From assembly GCF_030272615.1 (NCBI RefSeq), contig NC_081405.1:605042177-605106176 (forward strand): DNA of 64,000 bases, written 5' to 3'. Positions 49,756-59,362 of this stretch are shown piece by piece. Origin of the DNA: Cryptomeria japonica. Lineage: Eukaryota > Streptophyta > Pinopsida > Cupressales > Cupressaceae. Position 1 is the first letter of the stretch; each line of letters begins with the position of its first letter. The position numbers and the translations under genes are program-made. The notes under the pieces were generated by a model that saw only the letters and a list, made by a program, of their open reading frames with translations, did not search any database and was not told where the DNA came from.

Positions 49756-50954
49756 AATGCTCTGATTTTTCCTTTTTGGTGTTTTTGTGAGGATTTTGAT
49801 TTTTGTTGAGAGAATTTTTAAGTATGATGGATGATTTTCTGAAATACAAAATGCAAGCACGGCACACAGAGTACAATCATTTCGCCTAATCTAACAGAAA
49901 GTGTATGTTCTATCGAGGATGTGTTCAAATCCCCAATGTTTTAACAGGTTGGATACAAAATAAAACAGTTCAGAAAGACTCTTTATTCAAGGGTCATAAG
50001 TAACATCATAGCCCACTAGTCTCGATACTCCGTCAGCTCAAACAGTCGTGTCACCCCCTAGAGGGCGCCCATTTTTTTGCCTTTTGCCAGAAGTTAACCC
50101 AAAGTGAATTGCTTCACAGTTGAGTAGTTATCTTAGGAGATATATGGTGAGTAATCTTGGGGGCGGATTCTTCCCCACCCTTGCACTATGATGTTACAAA
50201 TGTTTGGATACTGACTCAGCTCAAAGTTTCTAATGCTAAGGTTCTTAATCAGGCTTCCTGTTCGGCTGTCAGTGATAAACTCCCTCAGGAGGCTTCCCAA
50301 CCTTTAGAACAAAGGCTTTACATATCTCGAGGATACTGGGGGAAGGCTAATCACTACGCGCAACCGTTGAAAAGGACTTTCGTCACTTTCCACATTTGAT
50401 TATAGTGGGTTGGAATTCTTGGCGTCAAAGCCGTTCCCCACTTAGGTTGTTCCCTTCACACCGGCCATAAACGGCTTTAAGAGTTGATTGCAACTCCTCG
50501 GGAAGGCAGGCCTGCTAAAGGTTTTAACTGCTTGAAATACTGAAAGCGTAAGAGTGGTTTGACTTTTTGATCACCCAGTTAAGGGGAGAGCATATACCTT
50601 CCACTTTCGAGACAAGGCAAATAAGTTTGTTCTTTTTAAACTCCAAGACAATAATTTGCTAACTTCTATTTGGAGATGTTGCTCCAAAAAGCATGGTGTT
50701 CTTTTTAATCCTTCATAGCAATAATTGTCTAATCTATGGAAAATAAATCGTCAACAAAGCAAATTCGATTTTGGAGGTCAACAAAAGAAAAACGTTTTTG
50801 CTGTAAAAGCAAACTTCCTCGCTTTACCTGCAAGAAATTGTTAAAATCCTGCAAATAAACAGAACGAGAAGATGGTTAGTTTGTTTCGGGGGACTTCCAC
50901 AAGTCTAAAATTTTGAAATCAGTTACAAAATTTTTTTTTGTTTGTTTTGTTTGT

Positions 50955-51355
50955 GATGCGCTACAGAATAAACTGTACGCGCTACAATACTCGTCGGATG
51001 CGCTACAGTTTCTTCTCCACGCGCTATTCTGTTGCTCTGATGCGCTACTCTGTCTGTCATACGCGCTAATCTGTGTTTTGCTTTTCCCGCGGTCTGTTTT
51101 GTAGGAAAAATTTGAATTTGATGCGCTAACTGTTTGTTTCAACGCGCTGGAATATGTATGGCAAGCGCTAAAAGGTTAGGCGGATGCGCTAATTTGTGTT
51201 TCACCGGCGTCGACACCTACAGGAAAATTTGTCAAATAGTGTCATGCGCTAAGGAACAATTTTGACGCGCTAAGACAGGAAGCACACGCGCTAAACAGTA
51301 GGTTAGAAGCACTAAACTGTTAGGCGGATGCACTAAAATATCTTTTTGACGCGCT
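50955..51355 (-). repeat. GCGCTA word array, leader part 2
   Basis: A further 13 exact GCGCTA words plus variants (GCGCTGG, GCACTAA), ending about 70 bases from the primer site. Words mostly appear as ATGCGCTA or ACGCGCTA. Confidence 0.92.
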
Positions 51356-51422
51356 AATTCTAGTTTCCCGCGTACCTGCAAAAATCATCAAATTCAAAAA
51401 ATGATGTGTTATTGGGGGTCGT

Positions 51423-51440
51423 GCCCCATGGTGGGCACCA
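51423..51440 (-). other. Primer binding site of Gypsy-B
   Basis: The minus strand reads TGGTGCCCACCATGGGGC, four bases inside the 5' LTR. The plus strand ends in GGGCACCA, like a mature tRNA 3' end. I cannot name the tRNA with certainty. Confidence 0.85.
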
Positions 51441-51444
51441 GAAA

Positions 51445-52899
51445 TGTATGTGGAAAAAGTGGGCGAATAAAACTTAAAACGTCAAAAATACAAGAAATAC
51501 CAGTCCACACACACACACAGGACTTCTTGATGCAAGCTATGGAGTAACGTAGTGTTACTCAGCTTCCCAAAGAGGGTCCCATGGTTCTCTATCTCACAAT
51601 GTCCCTCCAACCAATGTTTTGCTCTCAGATTACTGAGCAAAATGGTTTAGGGATGGCAAATATGAGAACGAGAGAGATTTTTAACTGATTTTAGTATGAG
51701 ATGTGTTATAAGCTAGGTATGATGCTAGAAATGCAATAAACTAAATGATAAGATGACAGGGTTAGTATGAATACTATCCTAACATACTATATTTAATCTA
51801 TGATTGAGCTAAAATGATAAAGAACTTATTCTAATATGCATATTAGTCTAAAAGAGGCTAAATGAAGAGCATAAAGATGATGAAAAAGCCTGAAAGTATT
51901 TGAGCATAAGTATAATGCTTCAAATTTGAAAGATGATTGTTAAGAATGGAGGAATGAGGGCTCTATTTATAGCACAAACAGGGCAATGGATGGTCAGGAT
52001 TGAAAGGTTTAATCAAGGGCCAAGTTTGAAAGTTGGGGATCCATGTGCATAATTGGCACCAATGAAATGGTGACAAGTGTCCACACAGGATTGGGTTGAA
52101 AGAAGAGGTTGGAGGCATTAAAGGCCTGAGAAGACCTCATGGTTATCTAAAGGCTAAGGGTCAAGTCTAAGTTAGGTTTACCCAATGAATTAGGATCTAA
52201 TCCAAAGATAAACCTTTGTGCAAATGATTAAGAGATAATCATGGTCAAAGCATTAATGACCTGATGAGACCCTTGGGTTGGGTAGAGGTTGAGTCAAAAC
52301 AAATGTTTTAACCATGTGGGAGGGTTTGAAATAACCATTAATGGTTATTGGAGACTTTGGGGATTAAGTGGTTGAAGGTTGGAAGCCTTCAATGGTTTTC
52401 AAAGACTTTGGGGGTTTTGGTGGTTGAAGGTTGAAAACCTTCAATGGTTATCCAAGACTTTAGGCCATTTGAGAAGTGACCTCCCTTTGCTTAGGGATGT
52501 GACAAAATTTAGAGGAGGGTTAGGTTAATTAGAATCGATTAGAAGATTCTAGAAGGGATTAGGAAGGGGTTTGGCATTTTGCAAGTGGATGGAGGGATAA
52601 TAGGATTTAATTGAAATATTTGATTTTCATTCAATTTGGTTGTAATTAAATAAATTTGATTTATTCAATTTAGGATAACTATTTAATTAAATTTGAATTT
52701 AATTAAAAGTGGATAGGGGATTTAATTGAATAAAATGATTTATTCATTAAATGGTATAGTGAATTTTATTTAAATAAATTGAATAATTTATTTAATAAAA
52801 TAGAAGAATGTGGATAATTTAATTAAATTGGATTTAATTAAATAGAGAAATGAACATAAAATATTCATTTAGGAATATGGTCATTTTTATACATCTACA
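51445..52899 (-). repeat. 5' LTR of Gypsy-B (1455 bp)
   Basis: Same length and ends as 34944-36398. It is followed on its outer side not by target DNA but by a copy of the internal region starting with the polypurine tract. It carries the TATA box used for element transcription. Confidence 0.95.
51964..51971 (-). promoter_or_regulatory. TATA box of the Gypsy-B 5' LTR
   Basis: The minus strand reads TATAAATA in the context GTGCTATAAATAGAG, a standard plant TATA box. It points leftward into gag-pol and is identical in the 3' LTR at 35463-35470. Confidence 0.75.
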
Positions 52900-54704
52900 T
52901 TTTGCCCCTCTTTGAAGTGACGTGTGTGCACATATTATTTCAAAGAAAATGATGTGTGATCAAATGCAATTTTTTTTTGTGTCGCTCTTTTGATTTGCCA
53001 GTCGTGTCTCAGTTTTGATGTGATGCCTCAGATTGATATTTGATGTGATGCCCCCTCGGGAGATGAATCAATATTTTTTTTTTTGGAAAATTTTGGATTT
53101 AAATTGATGAAGTTCGTATGATGTGTAGGATTTCGTGCGTGTAGAAAGTGTGTAAATTGATTCATCTCCCGATAACTTACAAATGTTTTGGTATAGGGGA
53201 GACCGCGACCATATTACAGGCCCAGTTAGCTAACCCTAATTTGATTTTCCTTCTATAAAAGGGGAAAAGGGCTTGATTTAAACTCATTTGTGATTTGTTG
53301 ACTTTGAAGAAAAGAGAATTTGCTCTGGGGAGAAAATGCCTATTCCCTATCACAGACATCGTTTCGAGTGCGTTCGGAGGTACCGGAGACCAGTAGCGCA
53401 TGGACCACCAGTAAGTCAACATCTTTGACCCCTTTTGGATTTTTGATTTTGTCATTTTTAGGTGTTTTTTGAATTTTCAAGTTCGGGCTTTTCGGTTTAG
53501 CGTGTCTAAGGCGTAGATTAGCGCATACGCAGTGCGAAGTAGCGCATCAAGCTCAAATTTAGGGGTCGCGTCCGAAAACATTTGTTAGCGCATAGGATTT
53601 TTAGGTTAGCGTGTGGACGGAAAATAGCGCATGTAAAGGTTATGGTAGCACGTCTAGTCAACAGGTTAGCGCATAGGTATAACCTAGCGCATAGGAGCCG
53701 CCGGGGTTCGCATAGGAAAAGGGGTTTAGCGCGTAGGACTAACCTAGCGCATAAGACTAAAATAATAGTGCCTGGGAGGGATAGACTAGCCCGTAGATAG
53801 GTTCTAGCACATGGGACACATGGGTTAGCACGATGGAAGAAAAGAGTAGCGCGTAGAAAGAATCTAGCGCATAGGGCAGATAGTTTAGCGCTTAGGAAGA
53901 ATAGATTGGCGCGTAGATAGTTTCTAGTGCATAGGACAAATTAGATAGCACAGCGGAAGAAAAGAATAGCGCGTAGGCATAATCTAGCGCATAGGGCAGA
54001 TAGGCTAGCGCGTAGGACAAGCAGTCTAGCACGTGGGATTTTTTAGCGCATTGGAGTTCTGTTTTAGCGCATCCATGAAAAATTTGTAGTTTTGGCCGAT
54101 TTTGAAAAGTTGTGTTTTCGCGTGCCTGTTGTGTTTTTGATACATTTATCCAAGATGAGTATTTGTATAACTTGTTTTGATGTGCAATTTTTCAAGTTAT
54201 GTATAGATATCAAGTTGTTTGTGTCAATCAGAACATGATTATTTGCATTGTATGTTTTAAGTTGAAATGTGTATGAAAGCCTGAGTTGTTTTACAAGCCG
54301 ATATGGGTTGGAAACTTGAGTTGTTTTACAAGCTGATATGGATGGAAAACTTGAGTTGTTTTACAAGTTTATGTGATTGTGGTACTTGAGTTGTTTTACA
54401 AGTTTTGATATGGTTTTTGAGAACTTGAGTTGTTTTACAAGTTGATAGGATTTTGAACTTTGATTGTAGATGAGCAAATTTGTTTCATGTTGGTGATGTA
54501 AGTTTTATTTTGATATCTTTGTGTTGATGTGGAAACTGGTATTGGATATGTTTTGTTTGTTTGACAGGAGCGATTGGGTATTGTGCAGTCAAGGGAGAGA
54601 TTCCCGAGACCATGGACGCTGATACCACGTCTGTCACAGGAAGACTTGGATATTATTGAGAGATGCGGATTGACCTCTCTTCTGGATATGCCTCGGTTTA
54701 CTGT
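52900..54704 (-). repeat. Truncated second copy of Gypsy-B internal DNA outside the 5' LTR
   Basis: Matches 36399-38203 base for base apart from about two dozen differences (near 1.3%). It ends at ACTGT (54700-54704), the last bases shared with both the internal region (38199-38203) and the target gag. It carries the PMD TATA box (53254), exon 1, the whole intron and 45 codons of exon 2. Confidence 0.95.
53254..53261 (+). promoter_or_regulatory. Second copy of the PMD TATA box, upstream of GO gag
   Basis: TATAAAAG, 82 bases before the exon-1 ATG at 53336. In this copy the gene downstream is the GO gag frame rather than the rest of the PMD gene. Confidence 0.6.
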
Positions 54705-54717
54705 CTCTTCTTTATAG
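53336..54717 (+). pseudogene. PMD exon 1 and 5' part of exon 2 fused in frame to GO gag
   Basis: Exon 1 is 53336-53410 with the consensus donor GTAAGT at 53411; the acceptor TTTGACAG ends at 54567. Exon 2 gives 45 codons to 54702, and the next codon, GTC at 54703, is already in the gag frame of GO. The fusion is stopped by TAG at 54715-54717; TGA follows at 54799. The full-length gag frame then opens, with its first ATG at 54835. Splicing and the fusion are predictions from sequence. Confidence 0.65.
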
Positions 54718-54834
54718 CAACAAATTGCCTCTATGAATCAATCTAAGTTTAGTTTGCCCACATTTGATGTTGTGAGCCCACTTTCTCTTGACATTGTTTG
54801 AGCTATTCCCCCTAAACATGTTGAAATTCCGCAT

Positions 54835-57321
54835 TTGGAGCTTTATAATGGTAAGGGTGATCCTCTAACACATGTTAAGACCTTTCAAACAATATGTACT
54901 GATTTTTCTTATGACCAAAGGTTGCTTGCAAAACTGTTCACTAGAACATTAAGAGACAAAGCCCTACAATGGTATTGCTCGTTGCCTTCTTATTCTATTT
55001 CTTCTTTCGAACAACTTGCAAATGCTTTTATTCAACAATTTCAAAATAATATAAGTCCTAAAGTTACTTTGATTGATTTAATGCATTGTAAACAAGGTGT
55101 TAAAGAAAAAGTGACTGATTTCATTGGTAGATATAAGCATTTGTATGCTCAAATTTCTTTTCCAGTACCTGACAATGATATTCAAAGAATCTTCATTTCT
55201 AATTTACAAAAAGATATTAGAGAAAAACTCCTATTTTTTGAGTTTACTTCTTTCCAACAGTTGTGTGCAACTCTTCACAATTATCAACTGACTGTGAGTC
55301 AAATGGAACAAGCAAATCCTATGGCTCTGAGTGATAAGGGTGATAGTAGTCAACAACCATTTGGGAAGTTTAAACCGAACAGAGAGTCCATTAAATTCAA
55401 TGAAAACATCATCAACAACAATGTGAATGCAGCATCAGGTGTGCCTCCTATTTCTAAGTTTTTCAAGAAAGAAAGAAAGTTTACTCCTTTGAATGAATCA
55501 TTGCATAGTATTATGAATAAGTTATTGGAACAAAATGTGCTTACTCTTCCTCCTATAAGGCAAGTAGATCCTGCAAAGATTAATTCACCCTATTTTGATA
55601 ACAAATCTTTTTGTCAATTTCATCGTCATCCTGGGCATGATACTGAAAAATGTTTTGCTTTAAAGGGTAAAATTCAAGATTTGATTGATAATAATACTAT
55701 CTCTATTTCTGGTGTGAATGATAAAGGCAACACATCTGTAGCTCCTCCAAACCAAAATCTTCAGATTTTTACTGATCCATTGCCTTCTCATACCTCTAAT
55801 GCGATTGATACTACTGATTCCTCTGTCTCACTTGATGATCTCGTGTCTATGACTCCGAATGTGATTAACTTTGTAGAGCAGCAGAAAATCCCTAAAGAAC
55901 CTTCCATCACATTTGATTCCAGTGAAACTATTAGGGCACCTGATGGTCCTTTATATATAGTTGCAAAAGTTAAGAATACACCTTGTCATGGAGTGCTTAT
56001 TGATCCTTCTTGCATGGTTAATATCATTACTAAAGAATTTCTTTTTACTTTGCAATTGAATCAAGTGATCTATGATGAAACAAATGTGGTTGTGAAACTA
56101 TTTGATGCATTTTCTTCTCCTGCAATTGGTTCTATTACATTACCTATTGAGGTCCATAACAAATCCCTTGATGTGGACTTTGTTATTATTCCATCGTCCG
56201 AACAATTTTGTGTGAAGCTAGGCTATCCTTGGCTATCTTCCATGAAAGCTATTGCTTCTCCTATTCACAAGTGTTTGAAATTTCCCCATAATGGTGAAAT
56301 TGTTACTGTCAATCATAGTTTCTTTAAACCTGCTGAAAGAACTTCTAGCATTCCTATTGATTATTTTTGGCCTAAACAATTCCAATCTCTTCCTCCGCGA
56401 AGTGATCATCTTTTCAAATCTTATCAAAAGTGGAAAAAAGATATGATCCTATCTCTAAGTGAACCTAGAACACCCAAACTTGACATTCCTATCATTCTTG
56501 AGAAGGAAGTTCTTCCTTTGAAAGATAAAACTAATGTCTTTCCTCAAAAAGATTCCCAACCCATCCCTATCGATGTGGCTATGCCTATATCTAATAAACT
56601 TCCCAAAAGTAGACTTATACCTCCTCATCATGAGGGGCTTGGTCTACTTCCTAAACCAAATATTCCTCCTTTATATGGAGCAGTTCCTCCTCCTTCCTCT
56701 TATGGAGAGAAGAGACCTTCCTCTTCTCCTATTGTTCAACCTAAGAGACCACAACCTAAACACCCAAGTGAAAAGGATGAGAACATTCCTCCTCCTCAAT
56801 CTTTGCAACTTCCTACTAAGACTAGATGGAATCATTCTGCACGTGAACGCCGACGAAAGCGTCGTCTTAGAGCTCAGGCAGCTGCTTCTCAAACTTCGCA
56901 ATCCCCCAAAACACCTTCAGCTAGTATTATTCCATTTTCTCCTCAGCCAACGATTGAGCCGAAATCTCCTAAACATAAGATGCATGATGGTCTTGATCCT
57001 GTGCGAGTTGAAGATCCTATTTTTATAAATCTTGATGATGATGTAGATGAAAATGTTATTCATGATGAAAATGTTACTCCTGTTCATTCTGATAGTGAAT
57101 ATGAATATGTTGATGTTGATAACCATTTATCTAACGCATTTTCTAAAGCACTTATCCTAGCTCCTAGACAAGAACAACGTGGCTCGGAACATGAACATAG
57201 CCCTTGTTTGGATCTTGTGATAGCTCCATCTACTGTGTTGGATGTTCCTCCTCTAGCATGTTTCCTACCTTCCCAAAATATTGATCAGCAAGATCGGGGG
57301 GTAGATAACATGCTAGACTAG
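54835..57321 (+). CDS. GO gag-type protein with protease-like and G-patch-like segments, 828 aa
   Basis: Open frame from 54802, first ATG 54835, stop TAG 57319-57321. The gag core spans residues 1-160 (LYNGKGDPLTHVKTFQ...LMHCKQGVKEKVTDF). The zinc motif CQFHRHPGHDTEKC is near residue 262. The protease-like segment has GVLIDPSCMVNIITKEF near residue 384, where the active enzymes have LIDGG, so it is probably not catalytic. A G-patch-like HHEGLGLLPKPNIPP lies near 600, a basic run ARERRRKRRLR near 670, and then an acidic tail. No RT follows; the 3' LTR starts within about 10 bases of the stop. It is the longest uninterrupted frame in the window that encodes a recognisable protein, though its own N-terminus lies across Gypsy-B at 34462. 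Confidence 0.85.
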   Translation: MELYNGKGDPLTHVKTFQTICTDFSYDQRLLAKLFTRTLRDKALQWYCSLPSYSISSFEQLANAFIQQFQNNISPKVTLIDLMHCKQGVKEKVTDFIGRYKHLYAQISFPVPDNDIQRIFISNLQKDIREKLLFFEFTSFQQLCATLHNYQLTVSQMEQANPMALSDKGDSSQQPFGKFKPNRESIKFNENIINNNVNAASGVPPISKFFKKERKFTPLNESLHSIMNKLLEQNVLTLPPIRQVDPAKINSPYFDNKSFCQFHRHPGHDTEKCFALKGKIQDLIDNNTISISGVNDKGNTSVAPPNQNLQIFTDPLPSHTSNAIDTTDSSVSLDDLVSMTPNVINFVEQQKIPKEPSITFDSSETIRAPDGPLYIVAKVKNTPCHGVLIDPSCMVNIITKEFLFTLQLNQVIYDETNVVVKLFDAFSSPAIGSITLPIEVHNKSLDVDFVIIPSSEQFCVKLGYPWLSSMKAIASPIHKCLKFPHNGEIVTVNHSFFKPAERTSSIPIDYFWPKQFQSLPPRSDHLFKSYQKWKKDMILSLSEPRTPKLDIPIILEKEVLPLKDKTNVFPQKDSQPIPIDVAMPISNKLPKSRLIPPHHEGLGLLPKPNIPPLYGAVPPPSSYGEKRPSSSPIVQPKRPQPKHPSEKDENIPPPQSLQLPTKTRWNHSARERRRKRRLRAQAAASQTSQSPKTPSASIIPFSPQPTIEPKSPKHKMHDGLDPVRVEDPIFINLDDDVDENVIHDENVTPVHSDSEYEYVDVDNHLSNAFSKALILAPRQEQRGSEHEHSPCLDLVIAPSTVLDVPPLACFLPSQNIDQQDRGVDNMLD

Positions 57322-58234
57322 TTTCATTAGCATAGCAGATTCTCTCCTCCTCTCTTTTGTTACTTCTTCTATGTGTTATTCTCATTCTTCTATTTGTTAT
57401 CCTTAGTGTTGTCTACTTGAGGATGATGCAAAACATTGAGATCTCTTTTGGTCTCTCTCATGTTGACTCAAAAGACACATGTGTTCCCTTCTTCTAGGTG
57501 ACCTTCCTTGATTGGGGAATGAAGAACAATTATGCATACATACATATGATATACATGAATTATCATACAGCATACTGACCCTGAGGAAAGCGAAGTCACC
57601 TTGTGCTTTGTATTTTGTGTCTATTATCCTTGGGCTTATCTCACACTTGGGGGCTAAATCCTTGTGATAACATGCTCCTTTCCCTTCTCATTTTTATATG
57701 TATCACTACCTTAAAGCAATCACCCCCAGTGAGGCGTGTGTGATCGCTTTAACGTAGGGGGGCATACATCCCATTCATATCTTTTCAAGATACTTGAAAA
57801 TTTCTTGACAAATTTAGCTTTGCCTTGATAATTTTTGATATCTTTCTTGCATGACTCATAGTGAGGGAACCTTACTATTGATAGTCATGGTTCTCCCTCG
57901 TGATCTTCCCTTTTACTTTGTCAATTGAAGTCGTAAGATCCTTAGTCCACTGGGGGCTTGGTGTATCTTGCCTCCTTGACGTGGTGAAAGTTTTTCAATG
58001 TTGTTTCCTTGTACTTTACCAGAAGTATGAGCGTATGCTTATACTCCCACTAAAGTGGGGGCTAAATGTAGCGTCCTGAAATTGTGACACTTGCAATTTC
58101 GACTGCATTTGGGTCTTCACGATGGTGGTGCAACATGGAACCTGAATGGAGACCCCGAAACTTGTTCATGACACCAAAAACTGCATTTCTCAGCACCCTG
58201 GCCTGATCCTCCTTGCACCCTGTTGTCCCTGGAG

Positions 58235-58395
58235 GTCGGACCATGGTGCCCAGTGCCCTGGTCCTTCAGGACTAAGGCGCCCAGTGCCCTGGTCCCCCAG
58301 GACCATGGTGCCCAAAGCCCTGGTCCTTCAGGACTAAGGCGCCCAGCGCCCTAGTCCCCCAGGACCATGGCGCCCAGCGCCCTGGTCCCTGGCCC
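58235..58395 (+). repeat. Expanded GC-rich minisatellite in the GO 3' LTR
   Basis: Same units as 32190-32310 with about two additional ones (GCCCTGGTCCTTCAGGAC and GCCCTAGTCCCCCAGGAC types). The LTRs are 1979 and 2033 bases, a gap of 54. Confidence 0.85.
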
Positions 58396-58511
58396 TATTT
58401 TGGGCCCGGTCTCTTATGGGGCTTCGGGTCTTTAAGTTTGCAAATTGGAAAATAATCTTCCTAGGTCAACCTAAGGTCGGTAAAATTAGTCTATCAGCCC
58501 TAATTGGTGAG

Positions 58512-58519
58512 TATATAAA
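58512..58519 (+). promoter_or_regulatory. TATA box of the GO 3' LTR
   Basis: TATATAAA, equivalent to 32417-32424. If active it would read out into the Copia-2 fragment at 59363 on the opposite strand to that element. Confidence 0.55.
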
Positions 58520-59362
58520 CTACATTTCCTCTCCCATTTTGGTAGATGGAAAAAACACGGAAATGATATTCAAGCATTCAAGCATTCCTTCAAGCAATTG
58601 AGAATTCTAAGTCTCCATTCAAGGCTAGGTGTTGCATTCAAGACAAGGATTCAACCATTGAAGAAGAGATCATATACCACATACAACATACAACATACAT
58701 TACACCTTCGCATGTAAGAATACAAACATTCTTACAACAAGTTATCAGTACTTGTTTACATTACAAACATTTACATTTACAACATTCTCATTTCTTGGTT
58801 AATTCCAAAACTGGGGTTTGACCTAAAGGCAAACCCCTCATCCCTAACCCCCCAATCGTCCTCTCTTTTCTCTGTGTAGGTTGCAGGTACGCGGCTGTAA
58901 TTGAAGATCTGGAATCCTTGTGCAGAGACGAACAGATCCCCCTTCGTTTCGCGGATTTTTCGAAGGACCGTGTGCACGCCGGGCGCCATCGTCCCGTCAA
59001 CTTTCGCTCAAATTTGTAGAACAACACCATCTCGACATTTTACTACTAATTCCTGGTCCGCAGCTTCATCCCATATCCCTATCTCTGTTTATAAGCGAAT
59101 CTTTCCTACTTTACATGAATTCCTAGGTCAATCTTTCTATCTACATTTCTTTACAAAAGAGGGTATCCTTGATGTCACAACCCTTGAAACTCATTTAGAA
59201 TCCAATCTTGCATTGCATGGGATTGGATCTTGTGGGTTTCAACCCCTCTTTTGAATGTAAATTCTCTCCTAAGTGAAAACCATCAACCCTAGTGACTCTC
59301 CCTTCTCTCTCCTTGGGGTTGGGAAGGGGAGAACAACTAGGGTTCGATTTTTCCGCTTTACA

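Larger units (their letters stand above)
48774..51422 (-). other. Long gag leader of Gypsy-B
   Basis: About 2.65 kb between primer site and gag, far longer than usual. It holds two arrays of GCGCTA words (49265-49755 and 50955-51355) separated by a segment with paired motifs such as CTCGGGAAGGCAGGCCTGC. No ORF over 100 codons apart from the one at 48773. It probably carries packaging and dimer signals; none could be pinpointed. Confidence 0.6.
34944..54704 (-). mobile_element. Gypsy-B: Tat-type Ty3/gypsy element with extra partial internal copy
   Basis: Right to left: extra truncated internal copy (54704-52900), 5' LTR (52899-51445), primer site (51440-51423), long leader, gag-pol (48384-40915), convergent PMD gene (36835-40011), polypurine tract (36412-36399), 3' LTR (36398-34944). 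Both LTRs are 1455 bp and differ at about ten positions by eye (near 0.7%), so this is the youngest insertion here. ACTAC (34939-34943) precedes the left LTR; the matching duplicate is not present on the right, because the element there ends in an extra 1.8 kb of internal sequence. The second RNase H puts it in the Tat lineage. Confidence 0.93.
31297..59362 (+). mobile_element. GO: non-autonomous gag-only LTR element, split by Gypsy-B
   Basis: LTRs 31297-33275 and 57330-59362 share sequence throughout. The internal region has a leader (33276-34461) and a single gag-type frame (34462-34943 plus 54700-57321), with no RT, RNase H or integrase. Removing 34944-54699 joins the two gag parts in the same frame. 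Such terminal-repeat elements with gag alone (TR-GAG type) are known in plants and depend on enzymes from related elements. The gag layout (GKGDP motif, H-rich zinc motif, protease-like and G-patch-like segments) resembles the Tat elements here. The first bases of the LTRs lack a clear TG start and no target duplication was confirmed, so outer borders may be off by tens of bases. Confidence 0.85.
57330..59362 (+). repeat. 3' LTR of GO
   Basis: Homologous to 31297-33275. The run GATCGGGGGG (57292-57301) just before it may be the polypurine tract; a TG at 57311 is an alternative LTR start. The right end CTTTACA at 59362 touches a copia LTR fragment. Confidence 0.85.

Noticed and set aside
50157..50399. 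80-codon plus-strand ORF in the Gypsy-B leader
   Set aside because: Antisense to the leader, no domain, no promoter or splice context.
56534..57028. 164-codon ORF inside the GO gag region
   Set aside because: Alternative frame of the longer gag frame, Leu-rich by codon shift.
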